NCBI GenBank assembly: GCA_001600875.1
Contig: BCLD01000004.1
Location: forward strand, 1,004,553 to 1,068,552
Length of the DNA: 64,000 nucleotides
Reading direction: 5' to 3'
DNA from: Solicoccozyma terricola
Lineage: Eukaryota > Basidiomycota > Tremellomycetes > Filobasidiales > Piskurozymaceae
Shown: one piece after another, positions 11,376 to 23,128 of the stretch
Position numbering within the stretch: the stretch's first letter is position 1
Layout: every line of letters begins with the position of its first letter
Notes under the pieces: model-generated
The model's database searches: none
The model's input: the letters and a program-made list of their open reading frames with translations, nothing else
What the model was told of the DNA's origin: nothing
Translations under genes and position numbers: made by a program

Positions 11376-14372
11376 TCAAACGATCTCGCCCACAAGTAGC
11401 TCATCATTCTCGTCAATAACCTCGGATGAGACTAATCGAACGACCATGAGACCCAGCAACATTTTCTTGCGGATGAGCTCAACTGGGTTGACTCCCCAGT
11501 CATTGTCGGAGATGTCATCATCGGTATCGTGCTCTTGCCCTGACTCTGTGGTCGGATGCACCGCATCGATGCCGTGATTGGCTTGGACAGGACCGCCTCG
11601 ACGGTCTCCGTCTTTGCTGAGATCATCCGATCTGACCTCCCCAGTCTTGCGTCGACGTTTCTCCTCTTTGACGGCTGACCTGAAGGTAGCTGTGTGCTGG
11701 AGGATTGTGTAGGTCGTTTGTTTGTCCAGTCCACTGGCCACATTATCTGGGGCCGCAACTCTGGAACCGTCGGATCGAAGAGATTGCTGGCAGATATTCC
11801 GAATAGACTCCTGCTGCGAGATGGCCAAGCCGACGTTGTTGAATTTCCACAGCCTTTGCATGGCCTTCCATTGCGGGGTTCGGGGTTCCGGAAGGTCACC
11901 GCGACGAGGCAATCGATTTGACAATTCGGTCTTGCCAAATAGGCAGTCTTCGAAATCGGTTATCGTTTGGCCGATCCGAGGATGATCTGGCCTCACTTCT
12001 ATCAAATAGTGACCTTCGGGGGACACTGCCAATCGCTGAAAACGATCGTTCACTAGTAGTAATCCCAGCCTGGTATTGCAGAGTGTGTTACCAACGTAAA
12101 GACACCAGAGATTCTGTGCGAGACCTTCTCTGTGTCGCTTGCTCCACGAAGCTGGGCTTCCCTCTTCTCCCTTTTTCACCCACTTCACGTCCACCACAGA
12201 GGCAACATGAGTCGCTCCGCCATTACGCCAGCCGACAAAACGAGGTGGTGTGTAAAGACCTAGCCCGCTGGATGTTGCTGAATGCGGTGCGACGTATGTG
12301 TTGCTGTTGCTGTCGGATCCTTTCGCATCCTCGTCAATTCTTTGCGTTACGAACGAATCCAAGTCGTTGTGGGGGATTGACCTAGTCCACGCTCCTTTCT
12401 CATGAAGACGATCGAATTCCAAGCGTTTAAGCACGACGAGACCTCTGTTGGTTTCCGTATTCACTGGCACCAAGGCTTCCACTGCACGAATAAGATCCTC
12501 CTCCAAATCCTGCTCGGCTGTTTTCGCGTGACTATCGTTGGACTTTGCTTTATCCAAGAATCGTTGCACGCTCGGATCATTCATCCAGAGTTGCCAGTCT
12601 GTTCCTGATGGGGTCCAAAGCGATTGAGAAGGGCTGGCCAGCGAATGTTGACCATGATCACCCGACTGTATCTGCGGTGCCTTATTCAGACCATGAGTCC
12701 GATCCGCACCTACTCTACCGCGTCCTGAATGACCTAAATTCGGATCCGAAGCCCGCTGCATCCCCAACCCCCTCGGGTTAACACCATGGTGCGAATTCGA
12801 AGCGTCGAGGTACGGCGACGAAGCTCTAACAGGAGAGACAGTACCCGGTAGATGATCTGGCTCAATATGACCGTTTGCAATCTCGCTTAGGGGACTGATG
12901 GTAGTCGGCACGGATTGAACAAGGTCGTTGTATGATACGAATGATATTCGACGCTTCTCACGAGGGTGTGAGTATGTTGGTGTCATTGGTTGGGATTGTA
13001 GAGTGTGGCCATCCACGATAGGAGTGGAGATCGGTGATATTGATTGAGCTCGAGTGGTAATGAACGGCTATATGATGGGGAAACCACGTTTTTAGCAATC
13101 GGAAGCCATCAAACGACCCATTTAAAGGAGGGTTTTCCTCACATGTTCAGTCAAACCAACAGTCACATTAGGTCTTCCTCTTTGTTGAACCGGCTCCTCG
13201 ATGTCATCTGGGAATACTCCTGGACCAGGCTTGGGTCCGACCCATTCCTTCATCTTTCTCTTCCAATCCTTGACCGGACTCGAAGATGCAGGACCAGTGG
13301 CGGTGGTAGCAAAGGAGGACGCCGCCGCCAAGGGGAATGCACCAGGTAAAGAGGGACCGGTAGACGGTTGTGGACCAGGCATCTCTGGACGAATCGGATG
13401 AGGATTCAAAGCCTGGATTTCCGGTGAACTGATAGCCGTAGGTATATTCGATACGCCATACGTATCCTCTCCACTACCGCCGGATAACGGACTCGATGTT
13501 CCTGGCATGTGCGAATCAGTAGGCGATCTTTCACCTACTGGTCCTGTTGTACCCATCAATCCAACCTCACTCGTTCCAGATGGTCTACCTGACACTCCAG
13601 GTCTAGTCCTCCAATGAACGGCGCTTACTGGTCCCTCGATTTCAATACCCTCTGCACCACCCATACCGTAAAATCCAGGACCACTCATACACTCCGCACT
13701 GAGTGCTTGAATCGCATCGTCGAGGACTGTGGGTACTTTCCCATCCAAGGCATCGCCGTGAGGATGGTGATGAGGCGAAGGTGATCCAAGTCGAGATGGT
13801 TTGTGTGATAGGTCCGTCGGTGGTGCGAACAAGGTAACATCGCGTTCGAAAATCATCGAAGAGGGATCTTGAGATGAACTTAATGAAGAGTGTATATTCG
13901 AACTACTTGCTGTTTCCTGATTGATGATTTCTTCCGCTGCTCGGCCTAATGGAGATCCAACAGCTGGAGCAGGTGAATTCGCTCTACTACCAACAGGAGA
14001 AGACCTAGCCGATCTAGCTGCAATAGCCGACGGACCGATAAGTGGGATGGAAGATGATGATAATCCGCTGGTACCCGGGAGACCATGACCTCCATCACTG
14101 CCTCCGCCTATGTATGATGGGTTCGATGAGCCATGAGTGATATGTTGCGCTCGTGATGGCGTGCGGTGAGGAGTGGAAGTAGGAGCAGGTGGTTCTCGAG
14201 GATCAAGCTCGGGTGGAGGTGGGGGTAGGTCGTCTGCGATAAGTGGTGCGTGGGGAAATCAAAGGTATAAATGGTGAGTGATAGATGCCGGAGAGGGGAG
14301 ATTAGTACGGTAAGGTATGGTAGCAACGGTTGACAGCGGGAAAGGGTAGAACGGTGGGAGGAACATCAGCAT
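11376..14372 (-). CDS. Large Ser/Pro-rich protein of unknown function
   Basis: I do not recognise this protein. Three exons (14372-14309, 14233-13143, 13067-11376) keep one phase and give about 948 residues; the first exon and its donor are the weakest part. The N-terminal third is low complexity, rich in Pro, Ser, Gly and Ala, with a proline run after DLPPPPPELDP. Blocks that look conserved rather than disordered include FERDVTLFAPPTDL, DWKRKMKEWVGPKPGPGVFP, EKRRISFVSYNDLVQSVP, DWQLWMNDPSVQRFLDKAK, and a later part with VVDVKWVKKGEE and LWKFNNVGLAI. It ends with a stretch holding NPVELIRKKMLLGLMVVRLV. No signal peptide or membrane segment is evident apart from that moderately hydrophobic tail. 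A regulatory or scaffold role is possible but is a guess. Confidence 0.6.
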
Positions 14373-14823
14373 ATGCACGTTGGATACACAGCACGTCCTA
14401 CTACGTACGAGTCAACATGACGACGTGAGGTCCACCTAGTGAAGAGATGAGATGGAGTGAGCGTGTCGTCACTGAGCCATCCGACGACAGCGGTGTGAGA
14501 ATGGATGGATGAAGCGCTGTGTCCAGGTCGATGTTGACGGTGAAGTTGGAACGGTATGGTCTACTCGACTACCCTGAGATGCCTCGGACGATAATGCGCG
14601 ATAGACGGTTGATGACGTGGCGAACACTTTCAGAGCCAGGAGGGCTGGTATTATCCCAACAGATCTTCCAGTCCATCTCACCTGGTCTGCATCGACAGCT
14701 TGGCCATAGCAGGGCGTAGTGCGGGGAGAACAAGTCTGGGATACATGCATACAACGAATGAATACAACGCCACAACACACAACGTACTCTACAATACAGC
14801 CTGCAGCATCATGTCTCGTTATC
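14373..14823. other. Intergenic gap, nothing recognised
   Basis: This stretch lies between the start of the unknown protein gene and the stop of MED22, both on the minus strand. I see no domain-bearing frame. It should contain the promoter of the downstream minus-strand gene and the MED22 terminator region. Confidence 0.4.
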
Positions 14824-15317
14824 TCATACCACATCCAACAACTCCTTCACCTCCCTCCTCGCATCCTCCAAATTTCTATGTACGTCCCTCAACTCGGTGT
14901 CCTTCACTCCCGTCTTCGCTTTATCATCTGATAACACCACCCATAATTTCAACTGATGGGTTAGGGCAGATAGGGATTCAGCAGATGTGATTAGTTGTTG
15001 TGTTAGGATTGAGATTGAAAGTGATGATGTTGTCGTTGTATGTGGTACTGCAGTTGATGTTTTCTGAGACATGATTAAGGAGTTGGGACCGAACAAAACC
15101 TTTAGCATTCCTGCTCCCAGTCCACTCCAACTTCTATTCCCAAGCCCCGTATGCAACTCACCTCCAGCTCCTTGATCATCAATCCCAACCCCTCCCCCAA
15201 CGTAGAAACATCCTTATCAATCCGTTTATTCCAGCTCTCCTCAATTTGATCCAGGTAGGAATCTGTGGATTGTCCCGGTGCGGGAGATTCAAAGAAGATG
15301 AGAGATGATAATGACAT
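14824..15317 (-). CDS. MED22: Mediator complex subunit MED22
   Basis: MED22 (Srb6 in yeast) is part of the Mediator head module that links transcription factors to RNA polymerase II. Two exons join as KELE|VLFGPNSLIM to give roughly 145 residues, close to the usual family length. The N-terminal half has the typical start SYLDQIEESWNKRIDKDV followed by TLGEGLGLMIKEL. The second half has the helix TQQLITSAESLSALTHQLK and WVVLSDDKAK, matching the conserved segment that pairs with MED11. It ends with a charged helix containing RREVKELLDVV. The call rests on this helix pattern and length, because the family is weakly conserved. Confidence 0.75.
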
Positions 15318-15569
15318 GGTGTGTGGGCGGGCGTGGCGTTTGATGTGGATGCCTGGTCAGCGAGATTGGGCACGGATGGATAGGTAGCTTCTGGGTTGAG
15401 GTCTTAGAGCCGACCGTATGCGTGGATGACGGCGTGACTGTGTCTGCTGCTGCAAAGATCTCTGGAGTGCTTGGTGTCGAGAATGTCATGGATGGATACC
15501 GTGGTTGCCTGCCTGCCTTCCCACGAGAATGCACGTGACATCCAAATCAAACAATTTCGCCACCCGCCT

Positions 15570-17769
15570 CTACAACACCATCCCCTCCCCAATCCCTCCC
15601 TTCGCCATTCGCACATCACACGACCTGATCACCGCCGCCTCCAACTCCTTCCCATTCTCCCCCGACAGCTTCACACTCAACCCCACCGCATCCCCTCTTG
15701 TCGGATACGCCCTCGTCGACAGTGCAAACCTCCCATTCGCGAATATCTCAATGACAGAGTTGTCGCATATGATCTGCAGATTGAGAGTTTCAGGTCGTAT
15801 AGAACCGTCTTCTTGTAGAATGTTGAACAAGGTAAATGAGCCTTGTTCAGTACCGGTGTAGACGCCGGTTGTATCGGACGTGGAATGGTCGCGGACGACG
15901 TTGATGGAAGCGCTGGACATGTTGACGACGACATCTGTGACCTCTTCAAAGTCTAGTAATGTAACAAACAGGTGTCAACAATCGATCATATCGAAGCTCA
16001 CAATGAATAATCCATCTTACCTGGTGAATGTCGCAATGATACAACGAGCTGACTCGAAGCAGGTTCCTTCAACTCCACCTCCATCTCCATCTTCCAGTGC
16101 ATACCTACATCACCAAGTGGGATCGTTTTCCCGCTTGGGACCACCACCTGTTCCAAATGCACTCTTGGCTCTCCGTAGAGATACCGAGACTCCGCTATCG
16201 GTCGCATACCCAACGTCCGGATGGTACACACCTGAATGCCCGCCTTCGTCGACGTCGCGCCAACGACACAGCTATCCAGATCGCTCAGAGCTACATCCGG
16301 TGACACCGTCGAGACTACATCCCGAATAACCAACTGAGTGAGTTCTCGAGGTATCGCCATACATCCAGACCACCCATTGCGAGCTCTCCGCATCGACGAG
16401 AGATCATTTTCCAATATCCAACCCCAGAGAATCCTTCGCCCGCTTTGAGGATCCTCGAATGAATTACAGGCGTAATACCATCCATAATCTAACATTCCAG
16501 TAGCATTGCGAAGGTATTCGATTTTTCCATCATGAGCTGTCCATTCACCAGACATCCATATCGGAAGACCTGGACAATCCGGCTTTATCCTCGTCTTCAT
16601 GACGGGTGATAACTTGGCGATATCTTTATCTTTGAATTGTGCGCCTGCGATCAAGTAATCACTTGAATCATCACCTTTCCCAAGGGAGAAGAAATTCCCA
16701 ACTTCCCAATTGAAACCAGGTAATCCAGCCCACACACTGGTCGGGTGGTTTGCCGTGGGTGAAATGGGTGTTCCAAGGTATTCCCAATCCAATGGTTTAT
16801 CCACTGGAAAGGAGTAGAGGAAGAAGGCAGGTCCGACGTTTGCAATGCCACCGGCGATGATTGCGTAGATATGTGGTTCAGTGCGACCGAGTAAAGAATC
16901 GAGATGAGGATGTCGTGCAGCGTATGGGTCTCGCCAGCCAGTAACCTGAGAAAGAAAAAGAATGATGAGCCGGGGTATCGCGACGTTGTGTCCAAAAAAT
17001 GAAAGCACCACTCACTGACAACTCAGCCGGTGGACCTGAGAAGAACGGATTCCCCTCGTGTTTCTTCCAGGTCTTTCCTGAATCTTGCGAGTATGCAAAC
17101 GAAAGCGACTCGCTACCACGTTGGTAGCTGCCATCTTCCAAATAGATCTGGCCTCTGACTGAAATGAGGAACAAACATCCGTCATTGACGATCGGTAGTT
17201 GCTATGATCTCAAAATACTCACCCGATGTATAATACACTCCAAGTAGCCCAGTCTTGCCCTTCAACTCCTTCACAGCATCTCCCACGTCCACTGGGCACG
17301 AGCATCCGGTGAACACACCGTCCTTGTCGTAGGTCATGTCAGGAGCGAGAGGCGCCACAGAGTCGTCACATCCTTTTGGTGGGACGTTGGTCCAGTGAAT
17401 GAGGTCGGTGGAGGTCGAGTGACCCCATGACATGTTACCCCAGTCCGTTCCCTGTTGGGGAGTGTAGATTTCAGGTCAGTCACGAGAATGGGTTGACCGG
17501 TGTTAACCAAGGCGGGAACACACACACCTTTGGATTCCCTATCGAGTGGCAGCCCCGAGCGTTAGCACATGGCGTTGACAAGCTTTCAGGACTACGTTCC
17601 ACTCACATTGATAGAATATATGATACAGATTGGTGGTTGGATCATAACTTGGCGCACACGGGTCGTTCAACCAACCTCTCGGCGCCGTCAGATGCTGCCT
17701 TGGTTTCCATCTCTCGAACGCCGGCTGTCCTGGAGCTGTTTGAAACTGGTTGATGTGATCGAAGGTCAT
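15570..17769 (-). CDS. GH32 beta-fructofuranosidase, apparently intracellular
   Basis: A glycoside hydrolase family 32 enzyme, expected to release fructose from sucrose or fructans. The nucleophile motif WLNDPCAP, the FYQWNPKG and WGNMSWGH blocks, and the transition-state motif GWRDPY are all present. At the acid/base position the sequence reads [10 protein letters not shown], with Glu kept but Val instead of the common Cys. A C-terminal beta-sandwich includes [11 protein letters not shown] and [21 protein letters not shown] chose the ATG at 17769 ([13 protein letters not shown]); an upstream in-frame ATG near 17961 adds an Arg-rich stretch but still no signal peptide, so a cytosolic enzyme is likely. 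Exon 1 is 17769-17607, followed by an 11-nt exon 17538-17528 and an exon starting at 17451. The neighbouring transporter suggests that sugar is imported first. Substrate preference cannot be read from the sequence. Confidence 0.88.
17528..17538 (-). other. 11-nt micro-exon of the GH32 gene
   Basis: On the minus strand the 11 bases GGAATCCAAAG are flanked by AG upstream and GT downstream. Joined to the single T left by exon 1, they encode W-N-P-K exactly where GH32 enzymes have FYQWNPKG. Flanking introns are 68 nt and 76 nt. Without it the frame is lost, which supports it strongly. Confidence 0.8.
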
Positions 17770-18085
17770 ATGTGTTGCTGGTTGTGGATGAGTATGTAGC
17801 CATCGACAACCTCTGCGACGATGCTGCCGACGAGACCATGAAGAAGTGGCATGGAGCAGTTGCGGCGAAACAGTGAGCATGTCGCTCATCCCAGATGAAA
17901 CGCGTCCCGAGGATTCAAATACTCGCCGAAGAGTGTCCGAAGGGAAACCGCCACCGGACAATTCATAGCATCACCATATACACAAGCCCAGAATAAATAG
18001 ATATCCCAAACCACAGACCCCTGCAGTCATCTTTGACCCAAGTAAATTTCCATCGTAACTGAGACCCCGAGTCGCAAGACCCCCT

Positions 18086-20827
18086 TTAAGATTCGTCTTC
18101 GAGAACACCTTCGACTTTCCCGTCCTTGGAGACAGCAACGGTACCGTTGTACTTGCGGGACGCGAATGGAGGGTACGGCCTGAGAAGACGTCGCATAATG
18201 TAGTCAGCAAAACAGTACCAAAACGCGAGTTAAAAACAGGCAGTGGCAACTCACATGTTGTAAATCTCGTCGAGTTCCTCCACAGTCCTGCCGATTGTCT
18301 CGACTCCACAGCACCACCAAAGAGTAGCCTCGACCAAATCCCATCCAACAAAGACCCAAGTGTAGTTCTTCAGTCATAAAAAGAAGAACGTACAGGTTAG
18401 GAAAATCCGAAACGACGTTCCGACCTCTGAAGCAAACAACTCACGTTCTTGATGTTCTGGAGAGCGATAGGACCAGCGTACGTGTTGATGAAACCCACGA
18501 TGGAGACGATAACTCCAGACAAGGCCATACCCTTCGCACGAGCTGTGTTCTCCAAGTTCTCAACAGGGTAAACACCTTGGAGAGGAGTATAACCGAAAGT
18601 GTAGACAAAGTTGAAGAGGAAGTATCTGCAAAGGAAGAGACCGGAAGCGTATCAGAAAACCCTGTACGGCAACGTCACGTCCCCTTCGTTTTGCCTTTTG
18701 GGTACTCACGCCGCGAGACCAAGTTGGGCGATCGCGAGAGGTGGTGTACCTTGTTGTTCGACAGGAGTGTTGACCCATTTAGCCCATGCAGTGTTCTATT
18801 AGGATGGAGATGAGTGCCGTCAGAACTCGAATTCCAGATTTAGGTGGGAGTCACGCAGGTAAAGAACAAACTCACGCATCCAGCATTGACAGCGAGGAGG
18901 CCGGCACATATGGCGGTGGCGATGGTCAAGACCTTGATACGTGGCATGCGGTCGGAAAGGGAAGCGGCGGTGAGACCTAGTGAGAGGGTGGAACAAATAT
19001 GGAAAGTCAGTAACGAATCGGATTGAGTTTTGCTGTGAGCAAACGGGTAATGGCAGAAGTGAAGCGATGTGAAGCGATATGAAGCGATATGAGATGAAGT
19101 TTCGGATGTAGGGTTGGGCGGGGTACGACAGGGAGGATGGCACGTTCGGGCAAGAGAAAGGACAAAATCCAACTCACCAACCACGGCGGAACCACAAGAG
19201 TTGGCCAAGTTGAGACCCAATTGAGTGGTAGCGGAAGTGTATCCGAGTTGTGCGTAGATGACGTTGTTGAAGTAACCGAGACCGTTTCCAGAGAATTGTC
19301 CGAAAATGGAGATCATAAGAACTGGTAGGATCAGTGGGAAAGGGACAGTGAGCGGAAATTCAAGCAAGTCAAAGGCGGTATGAGTATTCACCCATGGCCA
19401 TCCTCCACCTCGCGTTCTAAAAAAGTAGAAAGAGGTCTTAGCACTTCTTCTCTCGTGGTACCTCCATACGCTGATCCGCATTCACCTTGGTGTTGAACAA
19501 CGACCTGTAATCCCACCACCTCTTGTCCGAACCGTCAATCTGAATCTTCTCTTGAAACTCTGAGTACTCCAACGCTACCAAAGGACTTTCTGGGTCGTTA
19601 TTTCCGTGGTATTTGACCAAGAACGCGAGTGCTTCTTCGTGTCGACCGTTCTGCATCAACCATCGTGGAGACTCGGGGATAAAGAAGACGCAAACGAGGA
19701 CGATAGCAGCTGGAACACCTTGGAAGATCATTGGGATCCTCCATGACCAGTTGGATTGGATGTTGATGCAACCGAAGGCTGAGAGTGGGAGAGGGTGTTT
19801 TAGGATGTGTGTATGTGGGGAGCAGGGCGGGGTGGGTTACTCACTGATGGCAGCAGCTGGGATAGATCCACCGAACCAACCGTCTGTTGGGTTGTGAAGG
19901 GAGGGTCAGTGAGACTGGATTGCGTAGACCAGTCGATCTGAACGTACTGTTGTAGAAACCGACCATCTGAGGAGAAAGGGTAGAAAGTAGGACTACTATC
20001 AGCCGCCGATACCGCAACACATCGTTCCCACCCGCCACTAACCTTTCCTCGCCAATGAGGAGGAGCAATTTCCATACAGTATGAAGGAGCAGCGACGGTC
20101 ATGATGGAGATACCCCAACCGAGTACGAATCGACCACCGATAAGCTGGTTAATCTCATGGGCAGTGGAGACGATTATCATGCCGGCGATAATGACGATAC
20201 CACCACAGAACATCCCGACTCGACGACCGAATCGATCGGCGATGGGTCCAGCGGAGAACGCACCGACCATCGAACCGATGGTGTACATGGAGAAGATGAG
20301 AGATACTTTCTTGCCGGTGGTACCAGACTGGAATGCACTTTGGTAGAACTGTGAGGCGAAATGCACGGCAGTGCGGGAAAAGAAAATCAGTGAACAGGAC
20401 TGGAAAACAGGATAGACAACAAGCATGAACTCACAGGCATGGGAGACAAACCAGAGAAGAGGGAACCATCGTAACCGTTGGCGCAGGCACAGAGGAAGGA
20501 GGTGAAACAAGCAAAGTAGAGCATGATGGATTCCTTGGACCACCTCTTGAGGACGCCATTGGCAGTGGCTGCAGCGTATGCTGCGTTCCTGACCCTCATC
20601 TTCTCGGTTTCTGTGAGTTGGGGCTGGATGGGCAGGGTGGCAGGAGCAGGAATGTGTCAGTGATGCTGTGACATGGAGACAAGCCTGCTTAGACTCACGT
20701 CTCCAGGCTTGATGGTGTGAACACCAAGGTGGGCGAGACCATTGCCGTTGCCAACAGCTTCTTCATATTCGACATGATTGAAATGTTGCTTGACACCGTT
20801 GCTCAGGTCCAGCTTCTCCTGCGACAT
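18086..20827 (-). CDS. MFS sugar transporter (sugar porter family)
   Basis: A 12-helix major facilitator of the sugar porter family, similar to fungal lactose/sucrose-type permeases, expected in the plasma membrane. Family marks are GPIADRFGRRVG after helix 2, GRFVLGWGISIMTVAAPSY, PPHWRGKM, FIPESPRWLM before the central loop, and PVENLENTARAKGMAL near the last helices. The N-terminal cytosolic part begins MSQEKLDLSNGVKQ and the C-terminus ends VEGVLEDES. Many introns cut it, including a 19-nt exon (19966-19948, MVGFYN). It is transcribed toward the GH32 gene, whose start lies 317 bp beyond this stop. Substrate is inferred from that neighbour (sucrose or fructo-oligosaccharide), not from residues. 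CGG inverted repeats lie about 200 bp upstream. Confidence 0.88.
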
Positions 20828-21025
20828 GTTGAAGGGAGTATGGAAGGATAGAAGGATGGATGCGTGGAGGTCGGATGGGATGGATGGGAAGGAGAGGGGG
20901 GGATACACTGACAGGAGCCTTGGGCCATGCTGATATACCTTTTTTTGCCCAGTGGTCCTCCAGGTTGCCCCGGATGTTCTCCACGCGTGGTGCCTGATAC
21001 ACCAATGTTCAATCTTCCTAGCATT

Positions 21026-21087
21026 CGGATTAACCGTTGTGTGCCCTGGGCATGTGGCCCCGCTAGATCCTCGGATAATCGAATCCG
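21026..21087. promoter_or_regulatory. Two CGG inverted repeats upstream of the sugar transporter
   Basis: CGGATTAACCG at 21026-21036 is a CGG-N5-CCG inverted repeat. CGGATAATCGAATCCG at 21072-21087 has perfect CGGAT/ATCCG arms. Such pairs are the usual target shape of Zn2Cys6 activators. They lie about 200-260 bp from the transporter start. CCCCGC at 21057-21062 fits the Mig1/CreA core. Binding is inferred only. Confidence 0.4.
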
Positions 21088-22813
21088 GGGCTAGCGGGAG
21101 CTATTGCAGTCGTCGTCCGTGTGCATCCAAGCTCCCAGTCCCACCTCATCCTCCTGGACATCCATCCCTCCCTCCCTCCCAGCCCGCCAGCCCATTGCTC
21201 GGATGATATGGTCATGGGTCCGTATCTCCGATTGGATCATGCTGAATGAACTTGGGGGGAAAGTTGGGGACAACAGTGTAACGCGACATATGCCTCCCGC
21301 CCGGCGTTTTGGACTTCGTATAGTTGACCGGATCAACTCCTCGTATCATCTCATCATCGCGGGAGCTACGACAGGTTTCCCTGATCATGCTGCGGGATCA
21401 AGTGGTACGGGAGTTGAAATAAAAGGTCGAGGTTGGCCTTATCATAACACAACAAAACGCCGAGATGTGATCTTCGAATACTATTAATAAATCTTTCGCC
21501 GATATGGCCCAGTTTCATATCTATGCAAAGACCCATGAGAACCAGGTATATTATCCAGAACGTTGTCTTATTCCCACGACGGGTCGGCTCAGTTGTTAAG
21601 CCTTTGGTTCTCCAAACGCATCCCCACTACTTTACCCGCCTGTTCCATCCCCATCATTTCGTATCACCGAACAGTTCCCGTAGGACTTACAACCGTCCGT
21701 CCACCCGACGGTGGAACTCACTGGGTCGATCGATCACTTGAAGAAATTTTTAGAGTGTCGTCGTGTCTTGAAAAGCCGCGTTCCTGAGGCATTATGCGAG
21801 GCATGTGGGTTGGAGGCGAAACAGTAGAGAAGAAAGGGTTGGATGAGTTTCTTAGCGAGGAACAAGTGCAATGAAATGTTATTTAATTGGGACCTCATGC
21901 GCAGTCTTTTTGTTTGTATATTTTCTTCGGTTATGGGAGGTTTCACTTATTCCCAGATTGTCGGCCCCGAACGAGTTCGAAAGGAGCCTGGCTGCCTGTG
22001 TCCCACCAAAGTGGGTCAACTAATGATATAGGGGATACCGCCGGATTTGCCGACGGGTATCACGGGTCTTTCCTTGATGCGACGTGTCTCGATCGGTTAG
22101 GGAGTAGTCGGACGTGAAATTATCCGGGTTTACGTGGGTATGACCAGCAACGGAAATTATGCTGTTACTTTCACTTCATCGTATCATCCACTCTCAGTCG
22201 ACCGAGAGCAGTTGAGAACAGATGGTTGGGGGAGGTACTAGGTGATAAGCTCAGAAACGAAGTGCTAAGGAAAACTTGCCAGAATATATCCAACAATAAC
22301 GCGTACCAGCTGGACGGGTTCAAGGCAATCAATCCCCTGAACCATCTATCGATCAACGATTGAATGACTGTATTTGAGCAGGTTGCTAGGTAGTTTACAG
22401 TAAAGTAAAATGTTCATCGAATTTGGCCGCAACACTACCACATCGTCCTCCCGGCACACACGCCGCTCGTTTGAAGTGTTCGCATCCATCCACCTCCCCG
22501 TTTCTTCATGCGCAAAGGATTGTCCAGTGCAAACTCTTGGGCTGATCTGGAAAGTGAAGCGAGTTTGTATCGGGCGCGATTCAGTCTTATGCTAGTCATT
22601 CGTTGTGGTCGGTGAGAGTTCCAGCTTCATGAATGTCTGTCTAGCTCTAACGGAAGAGCGGAAAACGGTAACACAAGTTCAGCTCATTTGGAAGAGGAGG
22701 CGGGGGCTTCGATTGTGGGATCGGACAAGTGGTGGAATATGTCCGCTATGTTCCTTTTCCTTAATCACGTGCACAACCTCTTGCTTTCACTTACCTAATC
22801 ACAACCACAAAAA

Positions 22814-22860
22814 ATGACGTGGCTAATCTCTTGGGTTATGTCACCTGATAATGACGTGGC
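22814..22860 (+). promoter_or_regulatory. Pair of ATGACGTGGC elements upstream of TPD3
   Basis: The 10-mer ATGACGTGGC occurs identically at 22814-22823 and 22851-22860, about 270-315 bp before the TPD3 start. The core TGACGTGG resembles bZIP targets of the CRE or unfolded-protein-response type. The same core recurs elsewhere in the window. Confidence 0.45.
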
Positions 22861-23128
22861 AGCTTTTATTTCTTCACCACTTCCCACGATGGTCCTCCCT
22901 TCCCGCCTGGACCCCTCAAACGACAAGACGGCTCACGACCATCATCCATCGACCAGAGGAACAGTCGTAACATCATCCACCACCAGTAATCCATCCGACC
23001 ACGTCCTACGCACGCACTCAGGGCCTATTAGATACCTCGACACTCCCCCCTCACCGGCACGCATTCCTCGAAAATCCCAGCGTCCCCAACTCTTACTCCA
23101 CACCTCTTCATACGCGTAGGCCCAAACA

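Larger units (their letters stand above)
20828..23128. other. 2.3-kb intergenic region between divergent genes
   Basis: No convincing gene is seen. The part near 21000-21100 contains inverted CGG repeats and CCCCGC/CCGGGG strings that resemble carbon-repressor sites, upstream of the sugar transporter. The right end contains two ATGACGTGGC copies before TPD3. The middle (21500-22750) shows only short frames without domains. The size is unusual here, so a non-coding RNA or a short missed gene is possible. Confidence 0.4.

Noticed and set aside
21500..22800. Possible tRNA or small-gene signals in the 2.3-kb intergenic region
   Set aside because: I looked for B-box-like GGTTCGA patterns and spliced frames and found none that held together.
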